A stretch of DNA of 64,000 nt. Origin: Malus domestica. Lineage: Eukaryota > Streptophyta > Magnoliopsida > Rosales > Rosaceae. The notes under the pieces were generated by a model, which saw nothing but the letters and a program-made list of their open reading frames with translations, did not search any database and was not told the DNA's origin. Shown piece after piece: positions 1 to 9,662 of the stretch (its first letter is position 1; each line of letters starts with the position of its first letter). A program made the translations under genes and the position numbers. The stretch covers positions 22,590,501 through 22,654,500 of the forward strand of contig NC_091663.1 in NCBI RefSeq assembly GCF_042453785.1, given 5' to 3'.

Positions 1-195
1 TCTTCACAATTAATGAGAACTCCTCTACTCTGTGGACGTAGCTAGTCTGGGTGAACCACATACATCTTGTGTTTGCTTCTCTGTCTCTATCCATTTACAT
101 ACTTATCCACACTAGTGACCGGAGCAATCTAGCAAAGGTCACAAACTTAATACTTTCTGTTGTACCAAAGTCCTCACTGATTTTGTGCATCAACA
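1..195 (+). repeat. 3' part of an LTR, cut by the window edge
   Basis: This resembles the last ~190 bp of the LTRs at 1477, 4821 and 8459. It shares the blocks around GTGGACGTAG and GGGTGAACCAC and the same terminus, TGTGCATCAACA. It is more diverged than those three and is not followed by the GGCGCC primer site, so it is probably the 3' LTR of another copy or a solo LTR. It truncates the copia relic that begins at 196. Confidence 0.6.
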
Positions 196-466
196 CAGTT
201 AAAAGCAGTTTATTCATACTAGAATACTACTTTTATTGAATTGAATATGCAAGCATTAAATCACAAGTGCAAATAACAAGAGTACATCAAACATAAATGA
301 TTTAATCGAACCCAAACACTTCATTCCCTCTTTCAATAATGAAGTGTGAAACATCCAAGTAGGTTATGTTCAATTGTCCTAATAAATCGAACACTGGATC
401 AAGTATATCCAACTGTATAGCCTGGTTGAGGAAATTGGTCCCGACACCCTTCTCCTTAAGAGAGGC
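196..466 (-). mobile_element. Copia relic: region just downstream of gag
   Basis: This non-coding piece continues the minus-strand copia relic beyond its gag stop. In another frame a short stretch resembles the acidic tail after the zinc knuckle of the intact element's Gag (60567-61547). It ends abruptly at the LTR terminus at 195, so pol is missing or lies outside the window. Confidence 0.4.
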
Positions 467-1344
467 TTAATACAGATCCACCAGATGTTTTGGGGTACGA
501 CAGGTACGTGCCCAGTGCCTATTGCCACCACACCTATGGCAAACTCCTTCAGGATTTCTAGGAGTGTTCATATAAGTTTCGCCTTTCTGGCAATTTGCAT
601 TTTTAAGGCTCAGGCCTGTATTATGCCTTGGAACCTGGTTGTGAACCTTGACACCATGGTTCTTGCCCTTTTGGCTTCGCTTGTGGCCACGTCCTCGTTT
701 GTAATTATTACCATGAGGATGTGGTATTCCTTCAAAGGAAATAGCATTCACTTCTGGGAATGGTGCTGATCTAGTAGGTTGGGACTGATGATTCTTCATC
801 AGAAGCTCATTGTTTTGCTTAGCTACAAGGAGCACAAATATCAGCTGGTTGTACTGAGTAAAGTCTCGCTCTCTATACTGCTGCTGCAGGAGCACGTTGA
901 AGGCATGAAAAGTGCTACAAGTCTTTTCCAGCATGTCTTCCTCAATAATGGTTTCTCCACAGAGCTTCAACTGGAAGGTAATTCTTAACATAACATAATT
1001 GTACTCAGCCATGGTCTTAAAATCCTGGATCCTTAGGTGAGTCCACTCATAACGAACCCTCGGAAGAATCACCGTTTTCTGGTGATTGTATCTATTTTTC
1101 AATGCCTTCTAGAGGGTTAGTGGATCTTCGACTGTGAGGTACTCGCTTTTCAGTCCCTCGTCAAGATGGCGAAGGATAAAGATCATGGCTTTTTCCCGAT
1201 CTTGAGAGGATGCACTGTTATCCTCCTTAATAGTTCTCCAAGATTCTCTGCCTCTAGATGAATCTTGGCATCCATTACCCAGGTAAGGTAATTCTTCCCA
1301 GTAATATCTAAGGCAACAAAATCAAGTTTTGCCAAGTTCGCCAT
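467..1344 (-). pseudogene. Degraded Ty1/copia gag
   Basis: Reading starts at an ATG at 1342-1344 with MANLAKLDFVALDITGKNYL, matching the start of the intact Gag at 61547 (MSNLNKLDFTALEVSGRNYL). The frame breaks in the 1100-1200 region, then resumes through the UBN2-type middle and a CCHC knuckle (CHRCGGNRHWARTC) near 500. It stops at 467-469, about 30 residues earlier than the intact copy. Gag would form the element's particle and bind its RNA, but the frameshift and lost tail make this copy non-functional. The leader upstream is split by the triple-LTR composite and resumes at 8808. Confidence 0.85.
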
Positions 1345-1476
1345 TTTCTTTTCTGAAAGAAAAATGAGGTGCGTAAGAACTTGCAATATTGTGTATTCTA
1401 GAGGAATATATTGTTAGAACTTCTGGTTCTTACAAATTTTTCATTTTGATCCTCAGGCCAAAATGATAAGCACTCG
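1345..1476 (-). mobile_element. Copia relic: leader, part 1
   Basis: This is the untranslated leader of the minus-strand copia relic. It contains an AACTTCTGGTTC motif like the repeated AACTTCAGGTTC motif in the leader of the intact element (61655-61790). It ends in ACTCG (1472-1476), the duplicated target of the composite inserted here. Confidence 0.6.
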
Positions 1477-1824
1477 TGTTTGTATCATACTTAGGGCCTC
1501 CGTATTTAGATTTCGTATAAATACTTGGAGGACTCAAATGTAATTATGTAATAAATGGAGGGGCAAATATGTAATAAGGATGAGCCCTTATTCTATAAAA
1601 GGATCCATCACTCTCCTTATTAAGATAGGCCTGACATCCCCTCTCATATTCAGAGCAAAGCTCTCACCCTCTCAATCCTCTCACAAACAGAGAAATACAA
1701 TATCAGTGTGGACGTAGCACATACATTAGGGTGAACCACGATACATCTTGTGTTCTTTACTTTCTTGTAGATTCACGGTCAGATTTACGTTGTTCCAAGA
1801 CCCCTCTAGTTTTTTGCATCAACA
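1477..1824 (+). repeat. LTR A of the composite
   Basis: This 348-bp LTR begins TGTTTGTATC and ends GCATCAACA (TG...CA). It contains a TATA-like TTCTATAAAAGG around 1593-1604, a likely promoter. It shares long stretches with LTR C, for example the block around GAGGCCTGACATCCCC-like sequence and CAAACAGAGAAATACAATATC. Confidence 0.9.
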
Positions 1825-1842
1825 TTTGGCGCCGTCTGTGGG
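1825..1842 (+). other. Primer-binding-site-like sequence after LTR A
   Basis: TTTGGCGCCGTCTGTGGG follows the LTR directly. The first part matches the usual plant tRNA-Asp-type primer site (TGGCGCCGTT...). The rest is imperfect, as in many plant gypsy-type elements. Confidence 0.65.
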
Positions 1843-2564
1843 AATCAACACGAAAAACTATGTCGGTTCTCTTTCATTTTTTCACCTCCACCGTGAATCT
1901 GCAAAATCACAAAAACCCAGAAAAAGAAAAGATCCAAATCTCAAACACTCATCAGCTCTCTCTTTTTCATGCTTTCCCTGTCTGTATTTTGCTCATTTTT
2001 CATCAACCCAGTCCTCCATCTTCTTCTTCTTCTTCCTCGTCAAATTGATGAGCTCTCATTTCACTTGATTCTCTAAATCTCCGACTGATCAGGTGAAACT
2101 CTAAAGATAAAGTGGACGATGGTGCAGCATCTGGATCTTCGACATGTCGTACGTAACTCAAAATCGTTGCAGCCTCATGCTGCTGCCTTTCATCCGTATC
2201 AGAGCCTCACCGCCGCAGCCATATTCAGAAGAAATCTCAACGACCCCAGTTCGTCAAACCCTGAAGCGAACCCAAGTCCACCATAAACCTCGACCTGCTT
2301 TCTGCACTCGCCAGTTTTGTGCATTATCGTTATTCCACCTCGTAAAGTGGTGAGTGGAGAGTCGAGAGAAAAAGGTTTTGGAGTTTTAGAGAGAAAGACT
2401 TTGGAGTTTTTTAGAGAGAGAAAATGTACGTCCTTGAGAGACACAGTAAAACGCTGAGATCGCGCTCTTGAAAATGGCGAATCATCATCCCAAACCCTTA
2501 TCACACTGGTAACACAGCTCCCGTCATCTTCCTCCTCTTTCTTCCAAATCACCGGCTTCCAGAT

Positions 2565-2711
2565 ATGGCTGAGGCGGCAAAGGTTATGTACATAGTGGTG
2601 GTGGACGATGGGGACAAGACAAAGAAAGGGAATGAGTCTTTTCGGTATACTCGTCCTGTTTTGCAAAGCTGTCTACAACTCATGGGCTGCAAGCCCCACC
2701 ACGCCTTCAAG
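2565..2711 (+). pseudogene. Captured fragment: LPA1-like P-loop NTPase N-terminus
   Basis: Starting at ATG 2565, 49 codons read [18 protein letters not shown]... then [10 protein letters not shown] and [14 protein letters not shown] recognise this as the N-terminus of plant LPA1-homolog P-loop NTPases (2-phosphoglycerate-kinase-like, linked to phytate levels), normally over 700 residues. The match ends around 2711 and runs into unrelated sequence, so only a first-exon-sized piece is present, inside cargo A. It could be transcribed from LTR A but cannot encode the enzyme. An assignment to another family sharing this N-terminal segment is possible. Confidence 0.65.
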
Positions 2712-2725
2712 TCACCTACCCCCGT

Positions 2726-2900
2726 CAGACTGAAAGCAGCAAGAAAATTGTCATTTCTATCTCCGGTTACCCGTTTGAATCGCTCAAGAAACTCGTGAAG
2801 CTCAAGGGATGGCAGGTCCTGGTGATCGGGGAACTTCAAAACATCGTCGAATTGGAGCCTCAAAGAGTGTGGGTTACTTGTTTGTGAACGATTTCATACG
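2726..2900 (+). pseudogene. Captured fragment: STELLO-like glycosyltransferase
   Basis: One frame reads [19 protein letters not shown] then KLKGWQVLVIG. After a one-base shift it continues with NWSLK, and then a VGYLF-like motif. This order matches the DUF288 region of plant STELLO1/2, Golgi proteins that interact with cellulose synthase. The piece lies 15 bp after the LPA1-like fragment with no host sequence between, and the part between NWSLK and VGYLF is deleted. It is non-coding now. The remaining cargo (to ~3408) has short open stretches I do not recognise, including one with a CxCGN motif near 3100. Confidence 0.6.
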
Positions 2901-3408
2901 GTCAGTCTTGAAGAATGCAAAACGCCAAAATGCCGAGACCTAGCGATCCTGGGGAGTGAGAACTTGCCACTGCACAATCATTTCATACGGTCAGTCTTAA
3001 AGAATGCATGCCAAGCCGAGACCCCACGATCAATCCATTCACGTCCCCATCCAACCAGGTGTCTCGATACCTTTCGAGTACTACCCCGAAGCTTGGCGCT
3101 GCAAGTGTGGCAACCACATTTTCATGCCCTACCTCATGCTGTGAATCTACATGGAACATTTGGGGTCTCTTAATGATAACACTATCAACTACTTGAAGCT
3201 ACTTTTGCTTTTGTCGACCACATGGAAAAAGTCATATTTATGCTGCCAAGGTGCAGGCTTATGGTGCTACAATCAGGATGGGTTATCTTCAACAACCTAC
3301 TTGGACAAAGGGAATAACTTTTCCCAACAAAGGACTTAGCTTTACCAGTCATTCACATGTGCTAGCATCACTTGTCGCACTTATCCAACAAAAAGAAAGG
3401 CTCTCAGC

Positions 3409-4820
3409 CAGCTCAACCACTCCCACAAAAGTGAAAAGAGAAAGTAAAATCAACAGCAAAAGCAGAAAACAAAAGAAGATAAAATGAAGCAGACATAATT
3501 GCGGTGGTGTTGGCATGCAGAAAAGGGAATTATGGGCGTGACCCATTGAGCAGAGGGTCGGATTTATTTTTGAATGATGTAATTTATTTTTTTGATCTTT
3601 CGGAGACATATGTATAAACCCATCAGAGGGTAATAATAATAAAAAATAAAAAATAAAAAAATAAAATAAAAAGGCAAGCCCAAAATAAAGGGTTGGAATG
3701 TTATGTGGAGGGCCAAGGCTCATATGCCCAAAAGATCCAGGCCCTATGGTTCCAAAATTATTCGGCAGCCTGCTGCTATTATCACCAACCAGGTGATCAA
3801 AAGTACGCACAGTACTCCAAAATTATTCGGCAACTTGCCGCTATTATCACCCACTAGGTGATCAAAAGTACGTACAGTACTCCAAAATTATACATGAGCA
3901 TCACTAATGTCATTCATACATAAACATTCATGAGCATCACTCATGACAATCATACATAAACATTCATGACCATCATTCATGTCAACATTCATAAGCATCA
4001 CTCATGTCAATCAACATAAACATTCATGAGCATCACTCATGTCAATCTAGCTTCAAAAGCTTCATTTACAAGGCTCTAGCTTCAAAAGCTTCATTTACAA
4101 AGCTCTAGCTTCAAAGCTTCACTTGCAAAGCTTCACATACAAAGCTTCAGTGCAGGGTATACAAATACTGCCTCCAAACAACCACCACTTCGGTCCACAC
4201 ATGGATTTAATTTGAAGTTTCCAGCCAACAGACTCTATTGACCGAAAACTTGGGGGACTACATTATGTACCATATATTGGGCCTCATGAAAAATACTTGG
4301 GGAACTTAGCCCATTATTTATGTATTAAGGAGCGAGCCCTTATTTTATAAAAGAGACTCCCTCACCATCATTAGAGAGCATTGCCGCCTGCTGAGCAACC
4401 GGCTCGCCGTGAGCATCACTCCTAACCCATTATTCATGTACTGAGGAGCGAGCCCTTATTTTATAAAAGGGACTCCTTCACCATCATTAGAGAACATCGC
4501 CGCCTGCTGAGCAACCTTTTCGCCGCGAGCATCGACTCTAGCCCATCATTCATGTATTGAGGAGCGAACCCTTATTATATAAAATGAACTCCCTCACCTT
4601 CAACGCCACAAGCCGAGCCAACCAAGGCAACATAAGCCACAAGCAGAGCAGCCTCGCAACATGTGCTACTTTTAGTTGAGCATCATTTCAGATTGAGCAC
4701 CACCTCATATCGATATCAAGTATCAGTTCAAGACGACATCTAGTTACTTCGGTCCACACATGAACTGAATTTCAAGTCTCCAGCCAAAAGACTCTCATGA
4801 TTGGAGACTTGGGGGACTAC
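3409..4820 (+). repeat. Shared 3' module of the composite, copy A
   Basis: This is homologous to 6790-8458; the homology starts at GCTCAACCACTCCCACAAAA in both. It contains a near-identical stretch around CATAATTGCGGTGGTG, a two-copy ~68-bp repeat (3752-3890, GGTGATCAAAAGTACG), short repeats based on CATGAGCATCACTCATGTCA (3893-4045), repeats based on AGCTTCAAAAGCTTC (4063-4145), and three TATA-bearing units (4308-4605). It ends in the purine tract GACTTGGGGGACTAC before LTR B. Confidence 0.8.
4308..4605 (+). repeat. Three ~116-bp tandem units containing an LTR-like TATA segment
   Basis: Units start at about 4308, 4424 and 4540. Each carries GGAGCGA(G/A)CCCTTATT followed by a TATAAAA-type box and ACTCC, then (units 1 and 2) CATCATTAGAGA and GCCGCCTGCTGAGCAACC. 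The TATA block resembles the LTR segment near 1585-1610. Confidence 0.8.
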
Positions 4821-5169
4821 TGTTTGTACCACACTTATGGCCTCCGTATTTAGACCTCGTATAAATACTCGAGGCACTCAAATGTAATTATGTAATAAAT
4901 GAAAGGGCAAATATGTAAAAAGAGAAGAGCCCTTAGTATATAAAAGAGCCTCCTCACCCACACAATAGAGGACTCTGAGATTCAGAGCTCTCATCCTCAC
5001 ATAGAAGCTCTCGCTATCCTCTTCAACATCTCAGAGAAATACAATAATCAGTGTGGACGTAGCCCAAACATTGGGGTGAACCACTATACATCTTGTGTTA
5101 TTTACTTTCTTGCAGATTCACGGTCGGATTTATGTTGTTCCAAGACCTTTCCAGTTTTGTGCATCAACA
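4821..5169 (+). repeat. LTR B (middle) of the composite
   Basis: This 349-bp LTR begins TGTTTGTACC and ends GCATCAACA. A CTTGGCGCCGTCTATGAG primer-like site follows at 5170. Its R/U5-like part (about 4940-5045) differs clearly from LTRs A and C, which resemble each other there. A TATA-like TATATAAAAGAG lies near 4940. Confidence 0.9.
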
Positions 5170-5289
5170 CTTGGCGCCGTCTATGAGAATCAACACGAAA
5201 AGCTATGTCGGTTATCTCTCAATTTTTCACCTCCACCGTGAATCTGCAGGAACACCAAACCAAAATCACAGTCTCATCTCTCTCTCTAA

Positions 5290-6295
5290 AAACCCAGAAT
5301 GGGTAAGCAGAACAGATACATACTCTAACTCTCTCTCTCTGCTTTCTCCATTAAAACCATTCAACATTCTCTCTCTCTACTTTTTTGGAGAGAGAAAGTG
5401 GAAAAAGATCGAAACTTTTTTGGGTTTACTGAGATGCTTCGTTCAGACGGGTCCAACGGGAGAAGATATGAGCAGGTCAGTAGTGAGTCAACTCGCCGAG
5501 TTGGTGAAGGCAATTTTCGAGTAGTAAAGATCTGGTTCCGCCTCCGCCAAGCAGCAAAGATCTGGTCACACCCAGTGTGGGAAAATTTTGTGATGGATCT
5601 GGCTTCGCCTCCACCAAGCAGCAAAAATCTTGGCCTCTGTTGAAATAACCTCCTCCAATCCCATGCGCCATCAAATCATGCTCGGCTTTGCTGGACCTTC
5701 ACTCCGGCAAGCCTTTATTCTATCAACTTAGAATCAACGAGACTCTATGTCCCGCTCTACTCCTCTCGAAGCAGAAGTTGTAAGACGACGACCTTTCATT
5801 CGCGAAGAAAGTCCGGACCCGAACCTGTTACTGAACCAATATACTAGAAACTTCCACCACCCACATGAAGCTTCAAGAACCTCCTTCATTGGGCTGTTCC
5901 AGAGAAAAACCTTCGCAGATCTCTCTCTGTCTCTCTCAATAATCAAGGTTCTTACTTTTCTTCCTGCCTCAATTTGTTTGACAAGTCGATGTTGTCATGA
6001 TTGGTGAATGGAAATCACCCAATCCGAATCCCGATGCTGTTACTTCTGCTGCTTGTTTCTTCTGGGTACCTGTGATCAATCACTCATTCATCCACCATCA
6101 TCCTGCTTTTTGCAACACATTCTTTATCCCCTGTAAAAAGCAAATACCAAAAAATAGAGCTAAGCATTCGTGTTTCGTCAACGAGAGCAAGAGCCAATGA
6201 CGAAAAGAAAGAATAGAAATCAGGCGAAGCTGAACAGATGCTGAGATCTGACTCGCCAGACTGTCCACGTCGCAGATCTAGAGACTCCAACGTCG
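5290..6295 (+). other. Cargo B, unidentified 5' part
   Basis: This differs from cargo A. It contains a pyrimidine-rich stretch, a duplicated GCCTCC(G/A)CCAAGCAGCAAA motif (about 5545 and 5610), and an open stretch 5747-6007 starting MSRSTPLEAEVVRRR. I recognise no family. It may be 5'UTR or exon sequence captured with the NLR fragment downstream. Confidence 0.4.
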
Positions 6296-6670
6296 ATGGT
6301 GGGGAGCGACGCCATTGTCGGAATAGTTGACAAGTATGCAGTCGAACTAGCTATATGCCAAGTGGGTTACCTAACTCACTGCAAAAGCAACCTTGAGAAC
6401 CTACAGACTCAAGTGAACAACTTAAATGACGCTAGAGAGCGGCTACGGCTCGAGGTTGTTCGAGCTGAACAACAAGGTGAAAGAATCCACACTGACATTC
6501 AGAACTGGCGGAACAACGTGGTTGAGATCACCGAGAAGGCGAATGAATTATGGAAGCCTGATACGCAAGCAAAGATGAGCTGTCTACGTGAGGTTTGTCC
6601 AAACCCGGTGCTCCTTTACAAGCTAGGCAGGAGATCAACAAAGTTGCAGCAGAGAATGATAAAAATATGA
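6296..6670 (+). pseudogene. Captured fragment: N-terminal coiled coil of a CC-NBS-LRR
   Basis: ATG 6296 opens 124 codons. IVDKYAVELAICQVGYL, CKSNLENLQTQVNNL, DARERLRLEVVRAEQQGE and a later CPNPVLLYKLGRRSTK follow the order of the coiled-coil domain of RPS2/At4g27190-type plant immune receptors. The NB-ARC P-loop and LRRs are absent: the frame stops at 6668-6670, where sequence passes into the composite's shared tail. The piece encodes only a lone CC domain. If transcribed from the LTR it could in principle make a small CC protein; this is inference. Confidence 0.75.
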
Positions 6671-6789
6671 GATCTTTCTCCTTTTTCTTTATTATTTTGC
6701 TTTATCATTATTACTTCCCTAAGCCACCAGAGAATGATGAAACAACCCACTACTCGATCAGTGTCAGAGATCATTGCAAACCATCAGAC

Positions 6790-8458
6790 AGCTCAACCAC
6801 TCCCACAAAAGAAAAAGAAAAATGATGCCTGGAGAAAAGCAGAAAGCAAAAGAAGATAAAAAAGAAGTAGACATAATTGCGGTGGTGATGGCATGCAGAA
6901 AAGGAAATTATGGGCATGACCCATTGAGCAGAGGGATGGATTTAATTTTTAATGATGTAATTTATTTTTCGTATCTTTCGGAGACATCTGTATAACCCCA
7001 TCAGAGGGTAATAAAAAAATAAATAAATAAAAGGGCAAGCCCAAAATAATGGGCTGGAATGTTGTGTGGAGGGTCAAGGCCCATATGCCCAAAAGAGCTA
7101 GGCCCTATGGCTCCAAATTTATTCGGCACCCTGCCGCTATTATCACCAACCAGGTGATCAAAAGTACGCTCAGTACTTCCAAATTTATTCGGCACCCTGC
7201 CGCTATTATCACCAACCAGGTGATCAAAAGTACGTCCAGTACTCCAAAATTATACATGAGCATTACTCATGTTAATTATACATAAACATTCATGAGCATC
7301 ACTCATGTCAATCATATATAAACATTCATGACCATCATTCAGGTCAACATTCATGAGCATCACTCATGTCAATATTCATGAGCATCACTCATGTCAACAT
7401 CCATGAGCATCACTCTTGTCAATCAACAAAAAAATTCATGAGCATCACTTATGTCAATCAGCTTCGAAAGCTTCATATACAGAGCTCCTGCTTCGAAAGC
7501 TTCATTTATAGAGCTCTAACTTCAAAAGCTTCATTTACAAAAGCTCCAGCTTTGAAAGCTTCATTTTTAGAGCTTTAACTTCAAAGCTTCACTTGCAAAG
7601 CTTCACCGACAAAGCTTCGGTGCAGGGTATACAAATACTGTCTCCGAACAACCGCCACTTCGGCCCATACATGGATTCAATTTGAAGTCTCCAGCCAACA
7701 TGCCCTATTGACTGAAAACTTAGGGGACTACACTATATACCATATATTGGGCCTCATAAAAAATACTTGGGGGACTTAGCCCATTATTTATGTATTAAGG
7801 AGCGAACCCTTATTTTATAAAATGGACTCCCTCACTTTCATTAGAGAGCACCCATTATTCATGTATTAAGGAGCGAGCCCTTATTTTATAAAAGGGACTC
7901 CCTCACCATCATTAGAAAGCATCGCCGCCAGCTAAGCAACCGCATCGCCGCGAGCATCAACTCTAGCCCATCATTTATGTATTGAGGAGTGAGCCCTTAT
8001 TCTATAAAAGGGACTCCCTCCCCATCATTAGAAAGCACCGCCGCTTGCTGAGCAACCACCTTTCCGTGAGCCTCAACTCTAGCCATCACTTATGTATTGA
8101 GGAGCGAGCCCTTATTCTATAAAAGGGACTCCCTCACCATCATTAGAAAGCATCGCCGCCAACTGAGCACTGCCTCGCCGCAAGCCTCAACTCTTAGCCC
8201 ATCACTTATATATTGAGGAGCGAGCCTTTATTCTATAAAAGGGACTCTCTCACCTTCAACGGCCACAAGCCGAGCCAAAGCCACAAACCGAGCAGCCTAG
8301 CAACATGTGCTACTTCTAGTTGAGCATCACTTTAGATTGAGCACCGCCTCATATCGAGCATCCGTTGAAGACAACATCTAGTTACTTCGACCCACACATG
8401 GACTGAATTTCAAGTCTCCAGCCAAAAGACTCTCTTGACTGAAGACTTGGGGAACTAC
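6790..8458 (+). repeat. Shared 3' module of the composite, copy B
   Basis: This is homologous to 3409-4820 and slightly longer because its TATA-bearing array has five units, not three. It holds the same ~68-bp pair (7115-7252), CATGAGCATCACTCATGTCA repeats (7256-7460) and AGCTTC repeats (7461-7620), and ends in a purine tract before LTR C. Confidence 0.8.
7778..8262 (+). repeat. Five TATA-bearing tandem units
   Basis: Units start at about 7778, 7850, 7965, 8081 and 8196. The first is shortened to ~72 bp and the others are ~115 bp. Four carry a CCCTTATT(C/T)TATAAAA core and the fifth a CTTTATTCTATAAAA core, followed by ACTCYCTC. They are the same family as 4308-4605. Confidence 0.8.
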
Positions 8459-8807
8459 TGTTTGTACCATACTTAGGGCCTCCGTATTTAGATCTCGTAT
8501 AAATACTCGGGGGACTCAAATATAATTATGTAATAAATGGAGGGGCAAATATGTAATAAGTGAAGAGCCTTTATTCTATAAAAGGACCCCTCACTCTCCT
8601 CATTAAGAGAGGCCTGACATCCCCTCTCATATTCGTAGCAAAGCTCTCACCTTCTCAATCCTCTCACAAACAGAGAAATACAATATCAGTGTGGACGTAG
8701 CCCATACATTGGGGTGAACCACGATACATCTTGTGTTCTTTACTTTCTTACAGATTCACGGTCGGATTTACATTGTTCCAAGACCCTTCCGGTTTTGTGC
8801 ATCAACA
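8459..8807 (+). repeat. LTR C of the composite
   Basis: This 349-bp LTR begins TGTTTGTACC and ends GCATCAACA. It is followed directly by the target duplication ACTCG and has no primer site, so it is the true 3' end of the insertion. Confidence 0.9.
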
Positions 8808-8812
8808 ACTCG

Positions 8813-9355
8813 AAACTTCAGGCTCAAGATTTACATGATGAATGAGGAGGGCGATTGTACCGCACCATTCACATTGTATAGCATATGATGGGCGATTATT
8901 CTGCACCACTCAAGCAGTAGAAATTTAAATATGCAGAGCAGGGTCGCTGATTATACCACACCACCTAAAATTGTAGTAAAATTAAATAGCAGGCAAATTT
9001 AAATATGCAAGGTAGGGTGGGCGATTATACCGCTCCACCTAAACTTTGCAGTAAAATTAAATCTGCAATCCAAGATTAGCGATAATACCGCACCATCTTT
9101 GATCGCAACAAAGATAAATAAACATTGGGTTAGAAATTAGGAACTGCCCCAAACAAGAAGTCAAATATGTAAGTAATTGTTATGTTGAGAACTAAAAGCA
9201 GGCATGGTGCGAACAATTCTTCATGAGGGTATATCCAGCAGGTGAGGCAAAGGAAGAAGAAGAACAGTAAAATCCTTGAAGGAAACATTTTTTTTCTTTC
9301 TTTCTGCGAAGGGAAATGAGAAATGTTTTAGGGTTAGAGAGTCGTGTTGATAATG
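8813..9355 (-). mobile_element. Copia relic: leader, part 2, with internal repeats
   Basis: The leader resumes after the composite with an AACTTCAGGCTC motif. About five imperfect repeats around GGGCGATTATACCGCACCA occur between 8850 and 9105. The far end, read on the minus strand next to the LTR, gives TTATCAACACGACTCTC, the likely primer site; the intact element has TTATCAGCACGCTCC in the same place. Confidence 0.6.
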
Positions 9356-9662
9356 TGTTATAAATAGGCAAAAGTTAGAGAAATAACATTTGCTAAGAGC
9401 GAGATCGAAGCAGGTGTAATATATCACACTGTTTTGTTTATTAACTATAACAGAATGATTGTAGGTAAAAGATAAATATGAGAATGCATAAAATATTCTA
9501 ACTTATCTTTCTTCTCTTATTGCTTTTTGTATCCGTGTGTTTTGAACACTCGTAGTGATCTATTTATAGAGCAACGACCTTAAAAACTTACAAAAACTTC
9601 ACTATTTAGCATATGAATCTTTACTATATACATGTGGGCAAACATACCCACTGTTTACAACA
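9356..9662 (-). repeat. 5' LTR of the copia relic
   Basis: This runs from TGTTATAAATAG to GTTTACAACA (307 bp, TG...CA), with the same TGTT...AACA ends as the intact element's LTR (62502-62759). No partner LTR is in the window because the other end of the relic is lost. Confidence 0.65.

Larger units (their letters stand above)
1472..8812 (+). mobile_element. Composite triple-LTR non-autonomous retroelement with target duplication
   Basis: Order: LTR A (1477-1824), cargo A and shared tail (1825-4820), LTR B (4821-5169), cargo B and shared tail (5170-8458), LTR C (8459-8807). Identical ACTCG pentamers at 1472-1476 and 8808-8812 flank the whole array, and none matching flanks LTR B, so it behaves as one insertion into the copia relic. 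Each internal part starts with a GGCGCC primer-like site and ends in a purine tract before the next LTR. No gag, protease, RT or integrase is visible, so mobility would need proteins in trans. LTRs A and C look closer to each other than to B. The two tails are homologous, but the cargos (about 1930-3408 and 5290-6789) differ. Confidence 0.85.

Noticed and set aside
2199..2666. 155-codon minus-strand frame in cargo A
   Set aside because: It lies opposite the recognised LPA1-like fragment and shows no motif of its own.
4821..8807. Two independent, separately inserted LTR elements side by side
   Set aside because: No target duplication flanks LTR B, the middle LTR is shared, and ACTCG flanks only the outer ends.
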